Source: JACRLW01 sp050181465
Lineage (GTDB): Bacteria > Planctomycetota > UBA1135 > UBA2386
Assembly: GCA_050181465.1 (NCBI GenBank)
Contig: JBFXDD010000003.1
Location: 161,296 to 225,295 of the forward strand
Reading direction: 5' to 3'
Length of the DNA: 64,000 nucleotides
Below, piece after piece: positions 16,606 through 25,924 of this stretch. Within the stretch, counting starts at the first letter, position 1. Each line of letters opens with the position of its first letter. The notes beneath the pieces were generated by a model. It saw nothing but the letters and a program-made list of their open reading frames with translations, was not told the DNA's origin and searched no databases. Made by a program: the position numbers and the translations under genes.

Positions 16606-17364
16606 ATGCCTGCACTTCACCGCACCGTCCTCGTCGCTGCGCCGACCAGGCTCGTGTTTCGATTCCTGAGCGAGTCGGAGTTCTTCTCACGCTGGTGGGG
16701 ACCAGGTTCGGAGATCGATGCCAAGGTCGGGGGTGTGGTCCACATCGTTCACCCCGGCGGCAACGTCGCGGGCGGTACGGTCACCTCGATCGAGGCGCCG
16801 ACACGCATCGAGTTCACCTATGGGTATGAACGCGAGACCGCGGGATTGGCGGTCGGCGACTCGAACGTCGTCATCACTCTGCGAGAGGTGACCGAGGGCA
16901 CGGAACTGACTCTGGAGCACCGCACCCCGGACGAAGCCAGCACTCGAGCCCACGTCGCCGGCTGGCGATACCAACTCGCCGTGCTCGCCGGCGCGGCCGC
17001 CGACTTCGCCCACCGCGAGGTGACCTCAGTCGCCGACGACTGGTTCGACGCCTGGAACACCAAGGACGCCGCACCCCGCACGAAGTTGCTCGCGCGATGC
17101 ACCAGCGACCAGGTCCAGTTCCGCGACCGCTACTCCTGCGGCAGCGGCCGCGACGAGCTCGTCGAACACATCGGCCAGGCACAACAACACATGCCCGGAC
17201 TCACCATCGCCCGCGACGGCGACGTGCGCCACTGTCAGGGCACCGCGATGGTCGGCTGGACCGTGACCAGCCCCGACGGCGCGATCGTCGCGCGCGGCAC
17301 CGACATCTATCGCCTCGCCCCCGACGGCCGCATCGCCGATTCGGTCGGCCTGTGGTCGAGCTGA
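16606..17364 (+). CDS. SRPBCC/AHSA1-domain protein fused to a SnoaL-like domain
   Basis: 252 aa from the ATG at 16606; a GTG at 16573 would add 11 residues. The first ~140 residues match the START-like AHSA1 fold: FLSESEFFSRWWGPGSEIDA, GGVVHIVHPGG, EFTYGYERE and the closing helix HVAGWRYQLAVLAG. The remaining ~110 residues look like a SnoaL/NTF2-like cone (DDWFDAWNTKD, FRDRYSCGSGRDELVEHI, GTDIYRLAPDGRIADSVGLW). Both folds bind small hydrophobic molecules; no enzyme activity can be named. The fusion suggests two linked ligand-binding modules. The 42-nt gap to the following serine hydrolase would allow one transcript. Confidence 0.7.
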   Translation: MPALHRTVLVAAPTRLVFRFLSESEFFSRWWGPGSEIDAKVGGVVHIVHPGGNVAGGTVTSIEAPTRIEFTYGYERETAGLAVGDSNVVITLREVTEGTELTLEHRTPDEASTRAHVAGWRYQLAVLAGAAADFAHREVTSVADDWFDAWNTKDAAPRTKLLARCTSDQVQFRDRYSCGSGRDELVEHIGQAQQHMPGLTIARDGDVRHCQGTAMVGWTVTSPDGAIVARGTDIYRLAPDGRIADSVGLWSS

Positions 17365-17406
17365 ATCGAGCGCTCGCGCCATCACCCGCGTCTACGTATC
17401 TGCGAC

Positions 17407-18615
17407 ATGCGAGCCCCCCATCACCTCGCGCCGCTCGGATCCGCAGTCCGCGTGTTGGCGATCGCAGCGCTCGTGCTGCAGTCCTGCGCCGCGCCGACGC
17501 CGACGTCGGCGACCGCCGACCCGATCCCCGACGCCGCACGCAGCGCCGTCGCCACGATGTTGCGCGAGGCGCGCACCCAGCACGGCTTCCCCGGCTGCGT
17601 CGTCGCGATCGCGCCCAAAGACGCGCCGATCACCGTGATCGCCGAGGGTCACGCGGAAGGCACTACCCTCGATGAACACAGCCGCTTCCTGTCGGGCAGC
17701 ATCGGCAAGACCTACCTCGGCGCAATCGCCGCACAACTCGCCGCCGAGGGTCGCATCGAACTGGATCAGCCGATCGTCGATCGGATCGGGAATGCCGATT
17801 GGTTCGCGCGCCTGCCCAACCATGCGCAGATCACGCTACGTCACCTGTTGCGTCATCAGAGCGGACTCCGCGACCACGTCTGGGATCCAGACTTCCAACG
17901 CGAACTGCTCGCAGCGCCGGACAAGGTGTGGGACGTCCGCGACCTCATCGGCTACCTCGCCGACACCGAAGCGCTGTTCGAACCGGGAAGCGGCTGGGCC
18001 TACTCGGACACGAACTACCTGATCGCCGGGCTCGTGATCGAGACGGTGACCGAACGCTCGTTCGCGACGCACTTCGCCGGACTGCTCCGCGATCGCTTCG
18101 AACTCCGCGACACCGCATTGAGCGACCGCCGCGAACTCCCGGGCCTGGTGAACGGTCTCGCGAGCGGACTCGCCTTCCACCGCGGGCCGGTGCTCGCCGA
18201 CGGCCGCTACTTCGTCAACCCGCAGTTCGAGGATCGCGGCGGCGGGATGTATTCCACGCCCGCGGATCTCGCGCGCTTCGTCCGCGAACTACTCGCCGGC
18301 AGCGAGTACCCCGTGGCGGCGCGGAGCATCCTCCTCGAGACCGTCGCGACGAGGAGCCGCGTCTGCGAGCGCTACGGCCTCGGTGTCATGGTCGACTCGA
18401 CGCCGCTGGGCCCGCGCATCGGCCACTCGGGTTTCATGCCCGGATTCCTCAGTCGCGTGAGCTGGTATCCGGAGCATGAACTCGCGATCGCGATCCAGTT
18501 CTGCACCGACGACGCGCGCACGATCGGGGGCACGCTCGAGACGTGGACCGACCGAATCGTGAGCGAGATCGCGAAGGGCGCTACCCTTGGCGAAGACCCG
18601 AGCGCAGGACGCTGA
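17407..18615 (+). CDS. Lipoprotein serine hydrolase, class C beta-lactamase/penicillin-binding family
   Basis: 402 aa. The signal sequence ends in a lipobox-like VLQSC, giving a lipoprotein anchored outside the cytoplasm. The family triad is visible: SxxK as GSIGKTY (FLSGSIGKTY), YxN as YSDTNY, and the third motif as HSGFMPG. The helix HLLRHQSGLRDH is also typical. Members hydrolyse esters, D-amino-acid peptides or beta-lactams, and most in environmental bacteria are not resistance enzymes. Substrate unknown. Confidence 0.85.
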   Translation: MRAPHHLAPLGSAVRVLAIAALVLQSCAAPTPTSATADPIPDAARSAVATMLREARTQHGFPGCVVAIAPKDAPITVIAEGHAEGTTLDEHSRFLSGSIGKTYLGAIAAQLAAEGRIELDQPIVDRIGNADWFARLPNHAQITLRHLLRHQSGLRDHVWDPDFQRELLAAPDKVWDVRDLIGYLADTEALFEPGSGWAYSDTNYLIAGLVIETVTERSFATHFAGLLRDRFELRDTALSDRRELPGLVNGLASGLAFHRGPVLADGRYFVNPQFEDRGGGMYSTPADLARFVRELLAGSEYPVAARSILLETVATRSRVCERYGLGVMVDSTPLGPRIGHSGFMPGFLSRVSWYPEHELAIAIQFCTDDARTIGGTLETWTDRIVSEIAKGATLGEDPSAGR

Positions 18616-18668
18616 GTCCTCGATCCCCGGGATCGTGCATTTCCTATCCACCCATCCTGACACCACCA

Positions 18669-19654
18669 ATGCATCTGAACCGAATCCTGTTCCGCACCGC
18701 CGCTCTCGCCGTCCTCGCGAGTCCGGCCTTTGCTCAGACCACCGCGACTTTCGAACTCTTCGGCGAGGGCTGCAACGGCGCCACGCTGTCGAACTGCCTG
18801 ACGCTGAACGACCAGAACCCGACCCTTCAGGTGTCGTCGCTGCCGAGTGAGTACGCCTATCCGGTCGTCAACACGACCGGCGGCGACATTCAGATCGTCG
18901 GCTTCGAGATCTTCACCGTCACCAACACCGGCAACGTGGAGACCGTGAACACCGGGCTGCTCTGGGACGCGAGCGGCCCGCCGCCACCGTGCACACCCAG
19001 CCCGACCCCACCAACGCCGCCAACGGCAAGATCACGGTGACCGGCACGCAGGGTTGGTACTCCACTTCGGTCTATCCGCCGATCGTCGTGCCCGCCGGTG
19101 TGGCGTTCTGGTTCCACGTCGATGCCTACTCCCTCGTCGCTCCGCCGCAGCACGTCACGACTGGCGGTGTCGCCGGCCCGGTCTCCAACTGGTACCGCCG
19201 CCCGAACAACGGCATGGTGTGGACGCGCTCGGTTTCGGTCGCGCGCCAGATCTTCCGCATCCACTGCCTGCCGGCGAGCCCGCAGGTGCCGACCATCGAC
19301 GCCGATCAGCCGCCGCGGCTCGGCCAGAACATCAACTTCGCGATCGGCAGCGGCCAGTCGATCTTCCCCGGACTGTTCATCGTCGGTCTGGACGGCACGC
19401 AATGGGCCGGCTTCCCGACCCCGGTCGACCTCGGCCTGCTCGGCGCGCCGGGCTGCCGTTTCTACAGCAGCTCCGACGTGATCTCCCAGGTGACCTTCAA
19501 CGGCAGTGGTGTCGCGACGGTCGGACTCACGGTGCCGAACCTGCCGACGCTCAGCGGCGTGGAACTCTTCGTCCAGGGCGGTGCGTTGAGCCCGGGCGCA
19601 AACTCGCTCAGCGTCATCTTCTCCGGCGCGGGCAAGGGCGTGATCGGCACGTGA
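18669..19654 (+). pseudogene. Secreted protein gene with an apparent -1 frameshift near 18,980
   Basis: The start ATG (18669) opens a signal peptide (ILFRTAALAVLASPAFAQ) and a mature domain running to LLWDASG. There the frame turns into low-complexity PPPPCTPSPTPP and stops at 19040. The second frame, entered around 18975-18990, carries the obvious continuation (TQPDPTNAANGKITVTGTQG, WYSTSVYPP) to VIGT at 19654. One missing base in the GC-rich run explains it. The joined product would be about 328 aa and ends in the module shared with other secreted proteins here (GAPGC, NLPTLSGVELFVQGG). Either a real inactivating indel or an assembly error. Confidence 0.7.
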
Positions 19655-19842
19655 ACCGCGCGTGAACGGAGCAGCGCCGGAGCGTTCGGCGCCGCGAGAC
19701 GTTTACTGCTGCGGATCCCTTCGCGCCGAGGGGGCACTACCTCTCTGACCGTGCTCCCTCGCGCCTCGTGCGCCGCCTCCCGTGTTGGGAGCAGATGCGC
19801 TCGCTCGGCTCCCACCCACGAACACCGACCACAGACCCTCGG

Positions 19843-20472
19843 ATGCGCACCCAAGTCCTCGCCACAGTCCTCGCCGCTCTCGCGGCCGTATCCACCCCCA
19901 GAGCACAGAAGATCGAGGGTGGCCCAGATCCCGATCGACGGGCTTCGACGCTGTTCCTCTCGACCGACAGCTCGGAGGTTCTCGCCGGAGTCTCGATCAG
20001 CTACGGCGCAGCGCTTTGGCAGGACAGCTACGACGCGATGCTGACGGCGCTGAAAGGAGGCAACTACACAAGACTGGGCAAAGGCTGGTGGACCAGTCTG
20101 GAGACGTGTCGAGCCATCGAGATCGGCGGGACGAAGATCGAGGCCGGCAGCTACTACCTGGGCGCTTCCGTCGACGAGGATGGCGCCTTCACCCTGCTGA
20201 TCTTCGACAGCGGACGAGCCATGAAGGCGGGCCTGCTCCCGGGTTCGACCGCACTCTACACCGGCGAAGCAAAGGCCGAGCTCGGCGCGCCGCTGACTCT
20301 CGCGAAGGAACCGCCGAAGGAGTCGGTCACCCGGCTGGAGATCGAGATCTCCGCGGATCCGAAGGAGCCCGCGAACGGCAGGCTCTCCTTGCGCTGGGGC
20401 AAGCACGAGCTCTTTGCTCCCGTGAAGTTCCTTCTGCCCGAAGCCAGGAAAGCGACACCGCGCAAGCAGTAG
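19843..20472 (+). CDS. Secreted protein, DUF2911-like
   Basis: 209 aa from the ATG at 19843, chosen because it starts a signal peptide (MRTQVLATVLAALAAVSTPR). The segment IEIGGTKIEAGSYYLGASVD followed by GAFTLLIFDSGRAMKAG resembles DUF2911 proteins, in which a glycine-rich hairpin precedes two strands; similarity is by pattern only. The C-terminal half is beta-rich and ends with a Lys/Arg tail. No catalytic motif is visible. Followed by a dispersed repeat and a convergent membrane-protein gene. Confidence 0.6.
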   Translation: MRTQVLATVLAALAAVSTPRAQKIEGGPDPDRRASTLFLSTDSSEVLAGVSISYGAALWQDSYDAMLTALKGGNYTRLGKGWWTSLETCRAIEIGGTKIEAGSYYLGASVDEDGAFTLLIFDSGRAMKAGLLPGSTALYTGEAKAELGAPLTLAKEPPKESVTRLEIEISADPKEPANGRLSLRWGKHELFAPVKFLLPEARKATPRKQ

Positions 20473-20575
20473 AACGAGCGATCCCGCCGCTGGGGCAAAC
20501 AGGACCAGGCGATCCGTGTGAAGCTCCGTTGCGATTCTGCCCGCATCGCTCCAATCGCTGTTGGCACGAAACCTG

Positions 20576-20610
20576 GCCCGGACGACACGTGAACGCCTGC
20601 TGCGATGGCC
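20576..20610 (+). repeat. Dispersed copy of the 14.9-kb repeat end
   Basis: This 35-nt stretch matches the reverse complement of 14930-14964 at 31 of 35 positions by my alignment, including GAACGCCTGCTGCGATGGCC against GAACGTCTGCTGCGATGGCC. It lies between two convergent genes, directly before the stop of the minus-strand membrane-protein gene. Confidence 0.6.
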
Positions 20611-20613
20611 GAG

Positions 20614-21618
20614 TCATCGCACGGGCTCTACCTTTTCGCGGAACTCGCCCATCAGCGGAGCGAAGTCCACACCGGTGCCGGCAAAGGTCTCGGTGAGGGA
20701 GCGGAAGATCGATGTGCCCCAGCGCCTCAGTTCCGAGAGGTGCTTCTTGGTCGTGTAGTTGGGCGCGGGGATCCGGTTCACCCAACGCTCCATCGCTCTG
20801 AGCGCCGGGCCTGCGAGACGATCTCGTTCCTCTGGGGACAACGTGGCGTCGCGGAGGAACGCCACCGCCGGCTCCACGTGCCCATCGGTCAGCTCGGCCG
20901 CCAAGCGTTCCACGAAGGTGGGATGCGAACGTAGCCGCGCAGTGGCGGCGGCGTGCACGACGGGACCTTGATGCCGAGTCGCCAACCAGAGGATCCGCTC
21001 GAAGTCGGTCTCCGGATCGAACTCGGAAAGTCGGGCGACGGTCTCGCGCGACGAAGAACCGAACTTGGCTATGCGCTGCGCGAAGCCCAGCGTCCCGACC
21101 ACGCTCATTCGCACGATTCGCTTGCCGAAGAACGCGACCCCGGCGACGAAACCGACGGCAGCGAAGATGGCCCACGGCAACCGTAACCAGGGCCACGGAG
21201 CACCGGGCGCGAGTTGGCGGTTCAGGCTCGAGACCAAGAGGAGCATGGTCGAGAGCGGCACGAGCTGGATCGCCGGGAGGTAGAGCCCGCGCGGCGTGAA
21301 GCCGGGTCGGACGAAGAGGCCGAGAAAGACGAAGGAGACGAGAGCCAGTCCGAGCGCGGCGGCGATCGCGAATCCGTAGAGAACGCCACGACTCCGTTGG
21401 AGCCAATCGAAGCCGCCGCCGGCGGTCATGCAGAGCAGGCCACCCATCAGCAAGAGCCACAGCGGCGACAGGACGACCAATGCAGGCTTGACCCACCGAT
21501 CGTCATTCACGTGCGTGTTCGCATAGCGCGACAGCAACCTCTGCAAGGGCAGGAGGTACACGACTGCGGCGAGGCCGACGCACACGTTGCCGAGAACTTG
21601 GAGAAACACCGGGGTCAT
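20614..21618 (-). CDS. Integral membrane protein of unknown function with HEAT-like C-terminal half
   Basis: 334 aa from the ATG at 21618; 27 in-frame codons further upstream look noncoding. Five or so hydrophobic segments occupy the first 200 residues (VFLQVLGNVCVGLAAVVYLL, VVLSPLWLLLMGGLL, FAIAAALGLALVSFVFLGLF and others). The C-terminal 130 residues are soluble, helical and repeat-like (ERILWLATRHQGPVVHAAA, LAAELTDGHVEPAVAFLRDA), suggesting a scaffold. No family recognised and no operon partner. Confidence 0.6.
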   Translation of the reverse strand: MTPVFLQVLGNVCVGLAAVVYLLPLQRLLSRYANTHVNDDRWVKPALVVLSPLWLLLMGGLLCMTAGGGFDWLQRSRGVLYGFAIAAALGLALVSFVFLGLFVRPGFTPRGLYLPAIQLVPLSTMLLLVSSLNRQLAPGAPWPWLRLPWAIFAAVGFVAGVAFFGKRIVRMSVVGTLGFAQRIAKFGSSSRETVARLSEFDPETDFERILWLATRHQGPVVHAAATARLRSHPTFVERLAAELTDGHVEPAVAFLRDATLSPEERDRLAGPALRAMERWVNRIPAPNYTTKKHLSELRRWGTSIFRSLTETFAGTGVDFAPLMGEFREKVEPVR

Positions 21619-21821
21619 GATCGATGCGCGCCTCGCCACGGAGTGAGGGCGCGGTGATGAGATGGTCGGCGCGGGGAGGTTCGGCGCCGATCGGAACAAG
21701 GGCGACGGCCGCCGGATCTCGAGCGAGCGCTTACCTTCTATCCTCCGCGAACACCGAACTGCCGTTCGTTTCGCTCGGCAGGGGTATGGCGAGTTGGAGC
21801 CGCGGCTGAACCGACCGCGAG

Positions 21822-22598
21822 TCAGACCGCTGCCGCGACCACCGCGAGGTTGTCGCGGCCGCCGTCGCCGAGTTCGCCGAGTGCCGCCTCGATCGCCGCT
21901 CGCACGAAGTCGGCCGGGCGATGCGCGCAGTCGCGGGCGATGCGGTCGAGGTCGCTTGCGGTCAGCCCGCGATCACGCCCGAAGGCGTCGTCGATGCCGT
22001 CGGTGTAGAGCGCGATCAGGTCGCCCGGTGCCACGCGCAGGCTCGCTCGCGCCTCCGGGAAACCGAGCTCACCGGGCGCCACGAAGCGCTTGCCGCGCGA
22101 GAGCGGACTCTGCGGCGCGCGATCCTCGACCCGCAGGTGCAAGAGCGACGAATCGCCGTACGACACCGCTTCGACGCGCAGGTCACGCCGATCGAGCCAG
22201 GCAACGAGGAGAGTCGTCTCCGACTCACCGACGTCCGCCGCCGGCAATCGCGCCAATCGGGCAAGGACCGCCTCGAACTCGACCGGGGACCGCGGCAACG
22301 ATTCCTGCGCGATCGCTCCGATGAATCGCTCGCTCGCCTCGCGTCCGTAGTGGGCGTCGGCGACCGCGAGGAGAACGTGGTCGTCATCCCCCACGAGACA
22401 GCAGGCATCCTCGTTGGGATAGGCCCGATCCCCCTTGTGGCGGTAGAAAGCGTCGTCGGGAAGACCCCCGGGACAGATCGCCACGGCCGCGCGCGGCGTC
22501 GCGAGCACATCGACGGTCAGAAACAGCCGGTGATCGCGACCCAGCAGACACAAGCGCGTGGGCGACCCGGAGTTGGGTCCGGTCGACGACTCGCTCAA
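21822..22598 (-). CDS. PPM/PP2C-like protein phosphatase
   Basis: 258 aa from a TTG that overlaps the stop of the upstream lipoprotein gene. The metal-binding elements of PP2C are recognisable: NEDACCLVGDDDHVLLAVAD, then DAHYGREAS in place of DGxGGH, SYGDSSLLHLR, IALYTDGIDDAFG, and GGRDNLAVVAAAV at the end. The GG of the DGHGG motif is replaced by HYG, so metal coordination may be altered. Predicted to remove phosphate from Ser/Thr residues, or to act as a relative of SpoIIE-type regulators. Substrate unknown. Confidence 0.7.
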   Translation of the reverse strand: MSESSTGPNSGSPTRLCLLGRDHRLFLTVDVLATPRAAVAICPGGLPDDAFYRHKGDRAYPNEDACCLVGDDDHVLLAVADAHYGREASERFIGAIAQESLPRSPVEFEAVLARLARLPAADVGESETTLLVAWLDRRDLRVEAVSYGDSSLLHLRVEDRAPQSPLSRGKRFVAPGELGFPEARASLRVAPGDLIALYTDGIDDAFGRDRGLTASDLDRIARDCAHRPADFVRAAIEAALGELGDGGRDNLAVVAAAV

Positions 22599-22870
22599 CG
22601 GTTGCCGGTATCAGCGTCAGGGGGCAGTTCGGCGCCGTAGGGATGGACGTCCCAGAACCACTGGAAGGGGAAGGTCACGATGTCCCAGGCGACCGCGACG
22701 GGGAACGCCACCACCGTCCCGCCGGCACGCACATAGACCGACTTGTCCTGCGAGGGCTGCGAGAATGTGCTCTTCTCCGCCTTCGACCAACGCACGAGGT
22801 GAGAGGTCGCGCACGCGGGCAGGCATGCGGCGGCGAGAAGGACGAGCGGAAGCGCGAGCCGGGCTTTCAT
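22595..22870 (-). CDS. Small lipoprotein
   Basis: 91 aa. The signal sequence (ALPLVLLAAACLPACATS) has two candidate lipobox cysteines, LAAAC and LPAC. The mature part ends in AWDIVTFPFQWFWDVHPYG, a pattern common in short planctomycete and proteobacterial lipoproteins of YceK/YidQ type, but too short for a firm match. It is translationally coupled to the PP2C-like gene (4-nt overlap). Confidence 0.65.
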   Translation of the reverse strand: MKARLALPLVLLAAACLPACATSHLVRWSKAEKSTFSQPSQDKSVYVRAGGTVVAFPVAVAWDIVTFPFQWFWDVHPYGAELPPDADTGNR

Positions 22871-23107
22871 GGATCGGGTGCTCGAAGTCTAGCGCGGCAT
22901 GGTCGCAGCGCACCTTCGTTGAGACGACCCTCGGATCGAGATCTTCCCCGAGTATGCCCCCCGGCTTCGGACCGCTCCGAAGCCCGGACCGGAATGTCCG
23001 GCAGACAGCCGAGTGTGCTCCGCACTCGACAATTGCGCCACTGTGGGCCGTGCGCCCGACCACTTCCCGCGTGGCCCAAAGCCACGCCACCCGCTATCCA
23101 TCCATGG

Positions 23108-25891
23108 ATGCGCTGTCTGCTCGCGTTCACCGCCGGTTTCCTCGCCTCGAGCGTCCCGTCGACTTCGGCCGCTGCCCAGGAGCCAGAGTTCCTTCCGGGG
23201 GTGGCCCGCGCGAGCGACGTGCCGGCTCCGCGCGAGATCCTTGGCTACCCGCTCGGCACACGCATCACCGACGCCCACGACCTCTCGCGATACTTCGCCG
23301 CGCTGGATGCGGCTTCGGACAAGGTCCACGTCGAGCGCTACGGCACCAGCGTGGAGGGTCGACCCTTGCAGTTGGTCTTCGTCTCCAGTGCAGCGAACCT
23401 CGCCAGACTCGACGAACTCCGCTCGACGATGGCGCGTATCGCCGATCCTCGCAAGGAAAGCGTCGCCGACATCGAAGCGCTCTGCGCCTCGACCCCGGCC
23501 TTCGCCCAGATCGCCTGCTCCGTCCACGGCGACGAGATCTCACCGACCGACGCCGCCATGAGTTTCGCATGGCATCTGGCCTCGGCGAGCGGCGACGCGC
23601 TCGTCGACACCATCCTCCGCGAGACCGTCGTGATCCTCGATCCGCTCCAGAATCCCGACGGCCGCGAGCGATTCATCACCCGCGCTCGCGGCGCGCGCGG
23701 ACGCTGGCCCAGCCCCGAGCCGCTCGCCGCCGAGCGCGATCAACCCTGGCCCGCGGGTCGCTTCAACCACGAGTTGTTCGACATGAACCGCGACTGGTTC
23801 GCTCTCACCCAAGTGGAGACACGAGCAAGGGTGAAGGCGTATCTGCGCCATTGGCCGATCGTCTACGTCGACGTCCATGAGATGGGCTCGAACTCGAGCT
23901 ACTACTTCGCGCCGCCGGCCGAACCGCTCAACCCGCACATCACGCCGTCACAACTCGACTGGCTGTCGCGCTACGGCAAGAACAACGCGAGCTGGTTCGA
24001 TCGCTTCGCCTTCGACTACTTCACGCGTGAGGTCTTCGACTGCTTCTATCCGGGTTACGGCGACGGCTGGCCCATGTATCAGGGCTCGATCGCGATGACC
24101 TTCGAAGAGGCGTCGATCCGCGGTCTGATCGTCCGTCGCGACGACGAACTCGTGCGCACCTACCGCGACTCCGTGCGCCGCCAGGCGATCGCGTTCCTGG
24201 GCACCTGCGAGACCACGGCGCGCAACAAGACCGATGCGCTGCTGCGATTCGCACGCGACCGACGCTCCGCGACCGCGATCGACGGCGACGATGCGCAACG
24301 CGAGTTCGTATTGCTCCCAGGGCGCGATCCGACGCGCGCGTACGAACTCGCGCGGCTCCTGGCGTTCCAAGGCATCGAAGTCGGCGGGACTACGAGCGAC
24401 ACGACGAATCCGCGGGTTCGCGAGCACGGCGCCGCGGGCGCCGGCTCCGAGCGAACGATCCCCACCGGCAGCTACGTCGTTCGACTCGATCAACCGAGCA
24501 GTCGTCTGGCCCGCGTCCTGCTCGCTCGGCATCTCGAGATGAAGTCGGAGTTCCTCGCCAAGCAGATCGAGAAGGAGAAGCGACGCGAGTCGACCGAGAT
24601 GTACGACATCAGCGCATGGTCGCTGCCGTTGATGTTCGGAGTGGAGTGTGTCGAGACGACCACGTTCAGCGCCGGATCGCTCACACCCGTCGACAGCAAC
24701 ACGCTCGACGAAGCACCGATCGTCCTCGCCGGCGTTGGCACTGCCCCGACGGCGAAGGTCGCCTACGTGATGAGCGCCGATCGCGCCACGAGCCTGCGCG
24801 CACTGGCCGACCTTCTGCAAGCCGGGGTGCGCGTGCACTGCGCCGGCAAGGAGTTTCGGATCGGTGAGCGATCCTTCCCTGCCGGTTCACTGATCGTGAA
24901 GGTCGACGGCCAACCGACCGACCTGCACACGAGAGTGCACGCGCTGAACCGAGCCTTCGATCTCGACGTGCTCGCGCTCGACAGCTCCTGGGTCGACGAC
25001 GGCATCCACTTCGGCAGCAACCACGTCGCCTGGGTCAAACCGCCGCGCGTCGCGATCGCCTGGGATCGGCCGACCAGCACGACGGCGGCGGGCGCGGCGC
25101 GCTGGATCGTCGAATGGCGCGCGTCTTGGCCGACCACGAACGTGCGCACCGAGCGTCTCGCCGGCGCCGACTTGTCGGAGTTCGACGTGATCGTCCTGCC
25201 CGAAGGCGGCGGCTACGGCGATGTGCTCGGCAAGCGCGGCGCGGAGCGGCTGCGCGAATGGGTGCGCGCCGGCGGCACGCTCATCACCTTGGGCGGCGGC
25301 GCGACGCGATGGCTGTGCAGCGAGGGTGTCGATCTCCTGGCCGCGGAGCCGGAGAAGCGCAAGCCGACGCCGAAGCCTGCGGAGAAGTCTGCGGAGAAGA
25401 CCAACAAGAAGCCGGGAGAGTCGGACGACCAGGACGAGACCGAAGCGCCCGAGCCGGCGGAGCAGGCGGCGAAGCCCGCCGATTCCGAACCTGAAGCCTT
25501 CGACTTCGAACGAGCGATTCAGCCGACGGACGAGGATCCGGCCGAGACCCCCGGCGCGATCCTGGCCGTCGCCCTGGACCCGCGCGATTTCGTGGCCTTC
25601 GGTGCCGGAGAATCGATCGACGTCCTCTCCAACGACCGCGCGATCTACACGCCGATCAAGCTCGACGAAGGCGTGAACGTCGGCGTCTTCAAGCCGCGCG
25701 CCGAGTTGCTGCGCAGCGGTTTCGCCTTCGAACACAAGCTCGATCAACTCGCCCAGAAGGCGTACGTGGTGCGCCAACCGCTCGGCCGAGGTCACGTCAT
25801 CGCCTTCGCCGAAGACCCCACGCGGCGCGGCTTCTGCCGCGCGACCGAACGCCTCTATCTCAACGCGCTGTTCTTCGGTCCATCGTTCTGA
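23108..25891 (+). CDS. Secreted M14-family zinc carboxypeptidase with charged linker
   Basis: 927 aa from the ATG at 23108, which opens a signal peptide (CLLAFTAGFLASSVPSTSAA). The peptidase domain has the HxxE zinc ligands (SVHGDEISPTD), the substrate-binding Asn-Pro-Asp-Gly-Arg (LQNPDGRERF), the family's FDMNRDWFALTQ, and the third zinc ligand His (VYVDVHEMGS). A conserved GDGWPMYQGSIAMTFEEAS segment likely provides the catalytic Glu. After residue ~560 a second region contains an amidotransferase-like fold (IVLPEGGGYGDVLGKRG) and then a Lys/Glu/Pro-rich linker between residues ~745 and 800. A large extracytoplasmic peptide-degrading enzyme is likely. In-frame sequence before 23108 is noncoding. 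Confidence 0.85.
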   Translation: MRCLLAFTAGFLASSVPSTSAAAQEPEFLPGVARASDVPAPREILGYPLGTRITDAHDLSRYFAALDAASDKVHVERYGTSVEGRPLQLVFVSSAANLARLDELRSTMARIADPRKESVADIEALCASTPAFAQIACSVHGDEISPTDAAMSFAWHLASASGDALVDTILRETVVILDPLQNPDGRERFITRARGARGRWPSPEPLAAERDQPWPAGRFNHELFDMNRDWFALTQVETRARVKAYLRHWPIVYVDVHEMGSNSSYYFAPPAEPLNPHITPSQLDWLSRYGKNNASWFDRFAFDYFTREVFDCFYPGYGDGWPMYQGSIAMTFEEASIRGLIVRRDDELVRTYRDSVRRQAIAFLGTCETTARNKTDALLRFARDRRSATAIDGDDAQREFVLLPGRDPTRAYELARLLAFQGIEVGGTTSDTTNPRVREHGAAGAGSERTIPTGSYVVRLDQPSSRLARVLLARHLEMKSEFLAKQIEKEKRRESTEMYDISAWSLPLMFGVECVETTTFSAGSLTPVDSNTLDEAPIVLAGVGTAPTAKVAYVMSADRATSLRALADLLQAGVRVHCAGKEFRIGERSFPAGSLIVKVDGQPTDLHTRVHALNRAFDLDVLALDSSWVDDGIHFGSNHVAWVKPPRVAIAWDRPTSTTAAGAARWIVEWRASWPTTNVRTERLAGADLSEFDVIVLPEGGGYGDVLGKRGAERLREWVRAGGTLITLGGGATRWLCSEGVDLLAAEPEKRKPTPKPAEKSAEKTNKKPGESDDQDETEAPEPAEQAAKPADSEPEAFDFERAIQPTDEDPAETPGAILAVALDPRDFVAFGAGESIDVLSNDRAIYTPIKLDEGVNVGVFKPRAELLRSGFAFEHKLDQLAQKAYVVRQPLGRGHVIAFAEDPTRRGFCRATERLYLNALFFGPSF

Positions 25892-25924
25892 GGGTGCTTC
25901 GCTGCGCGCGCGCCAAAGCGCCGC

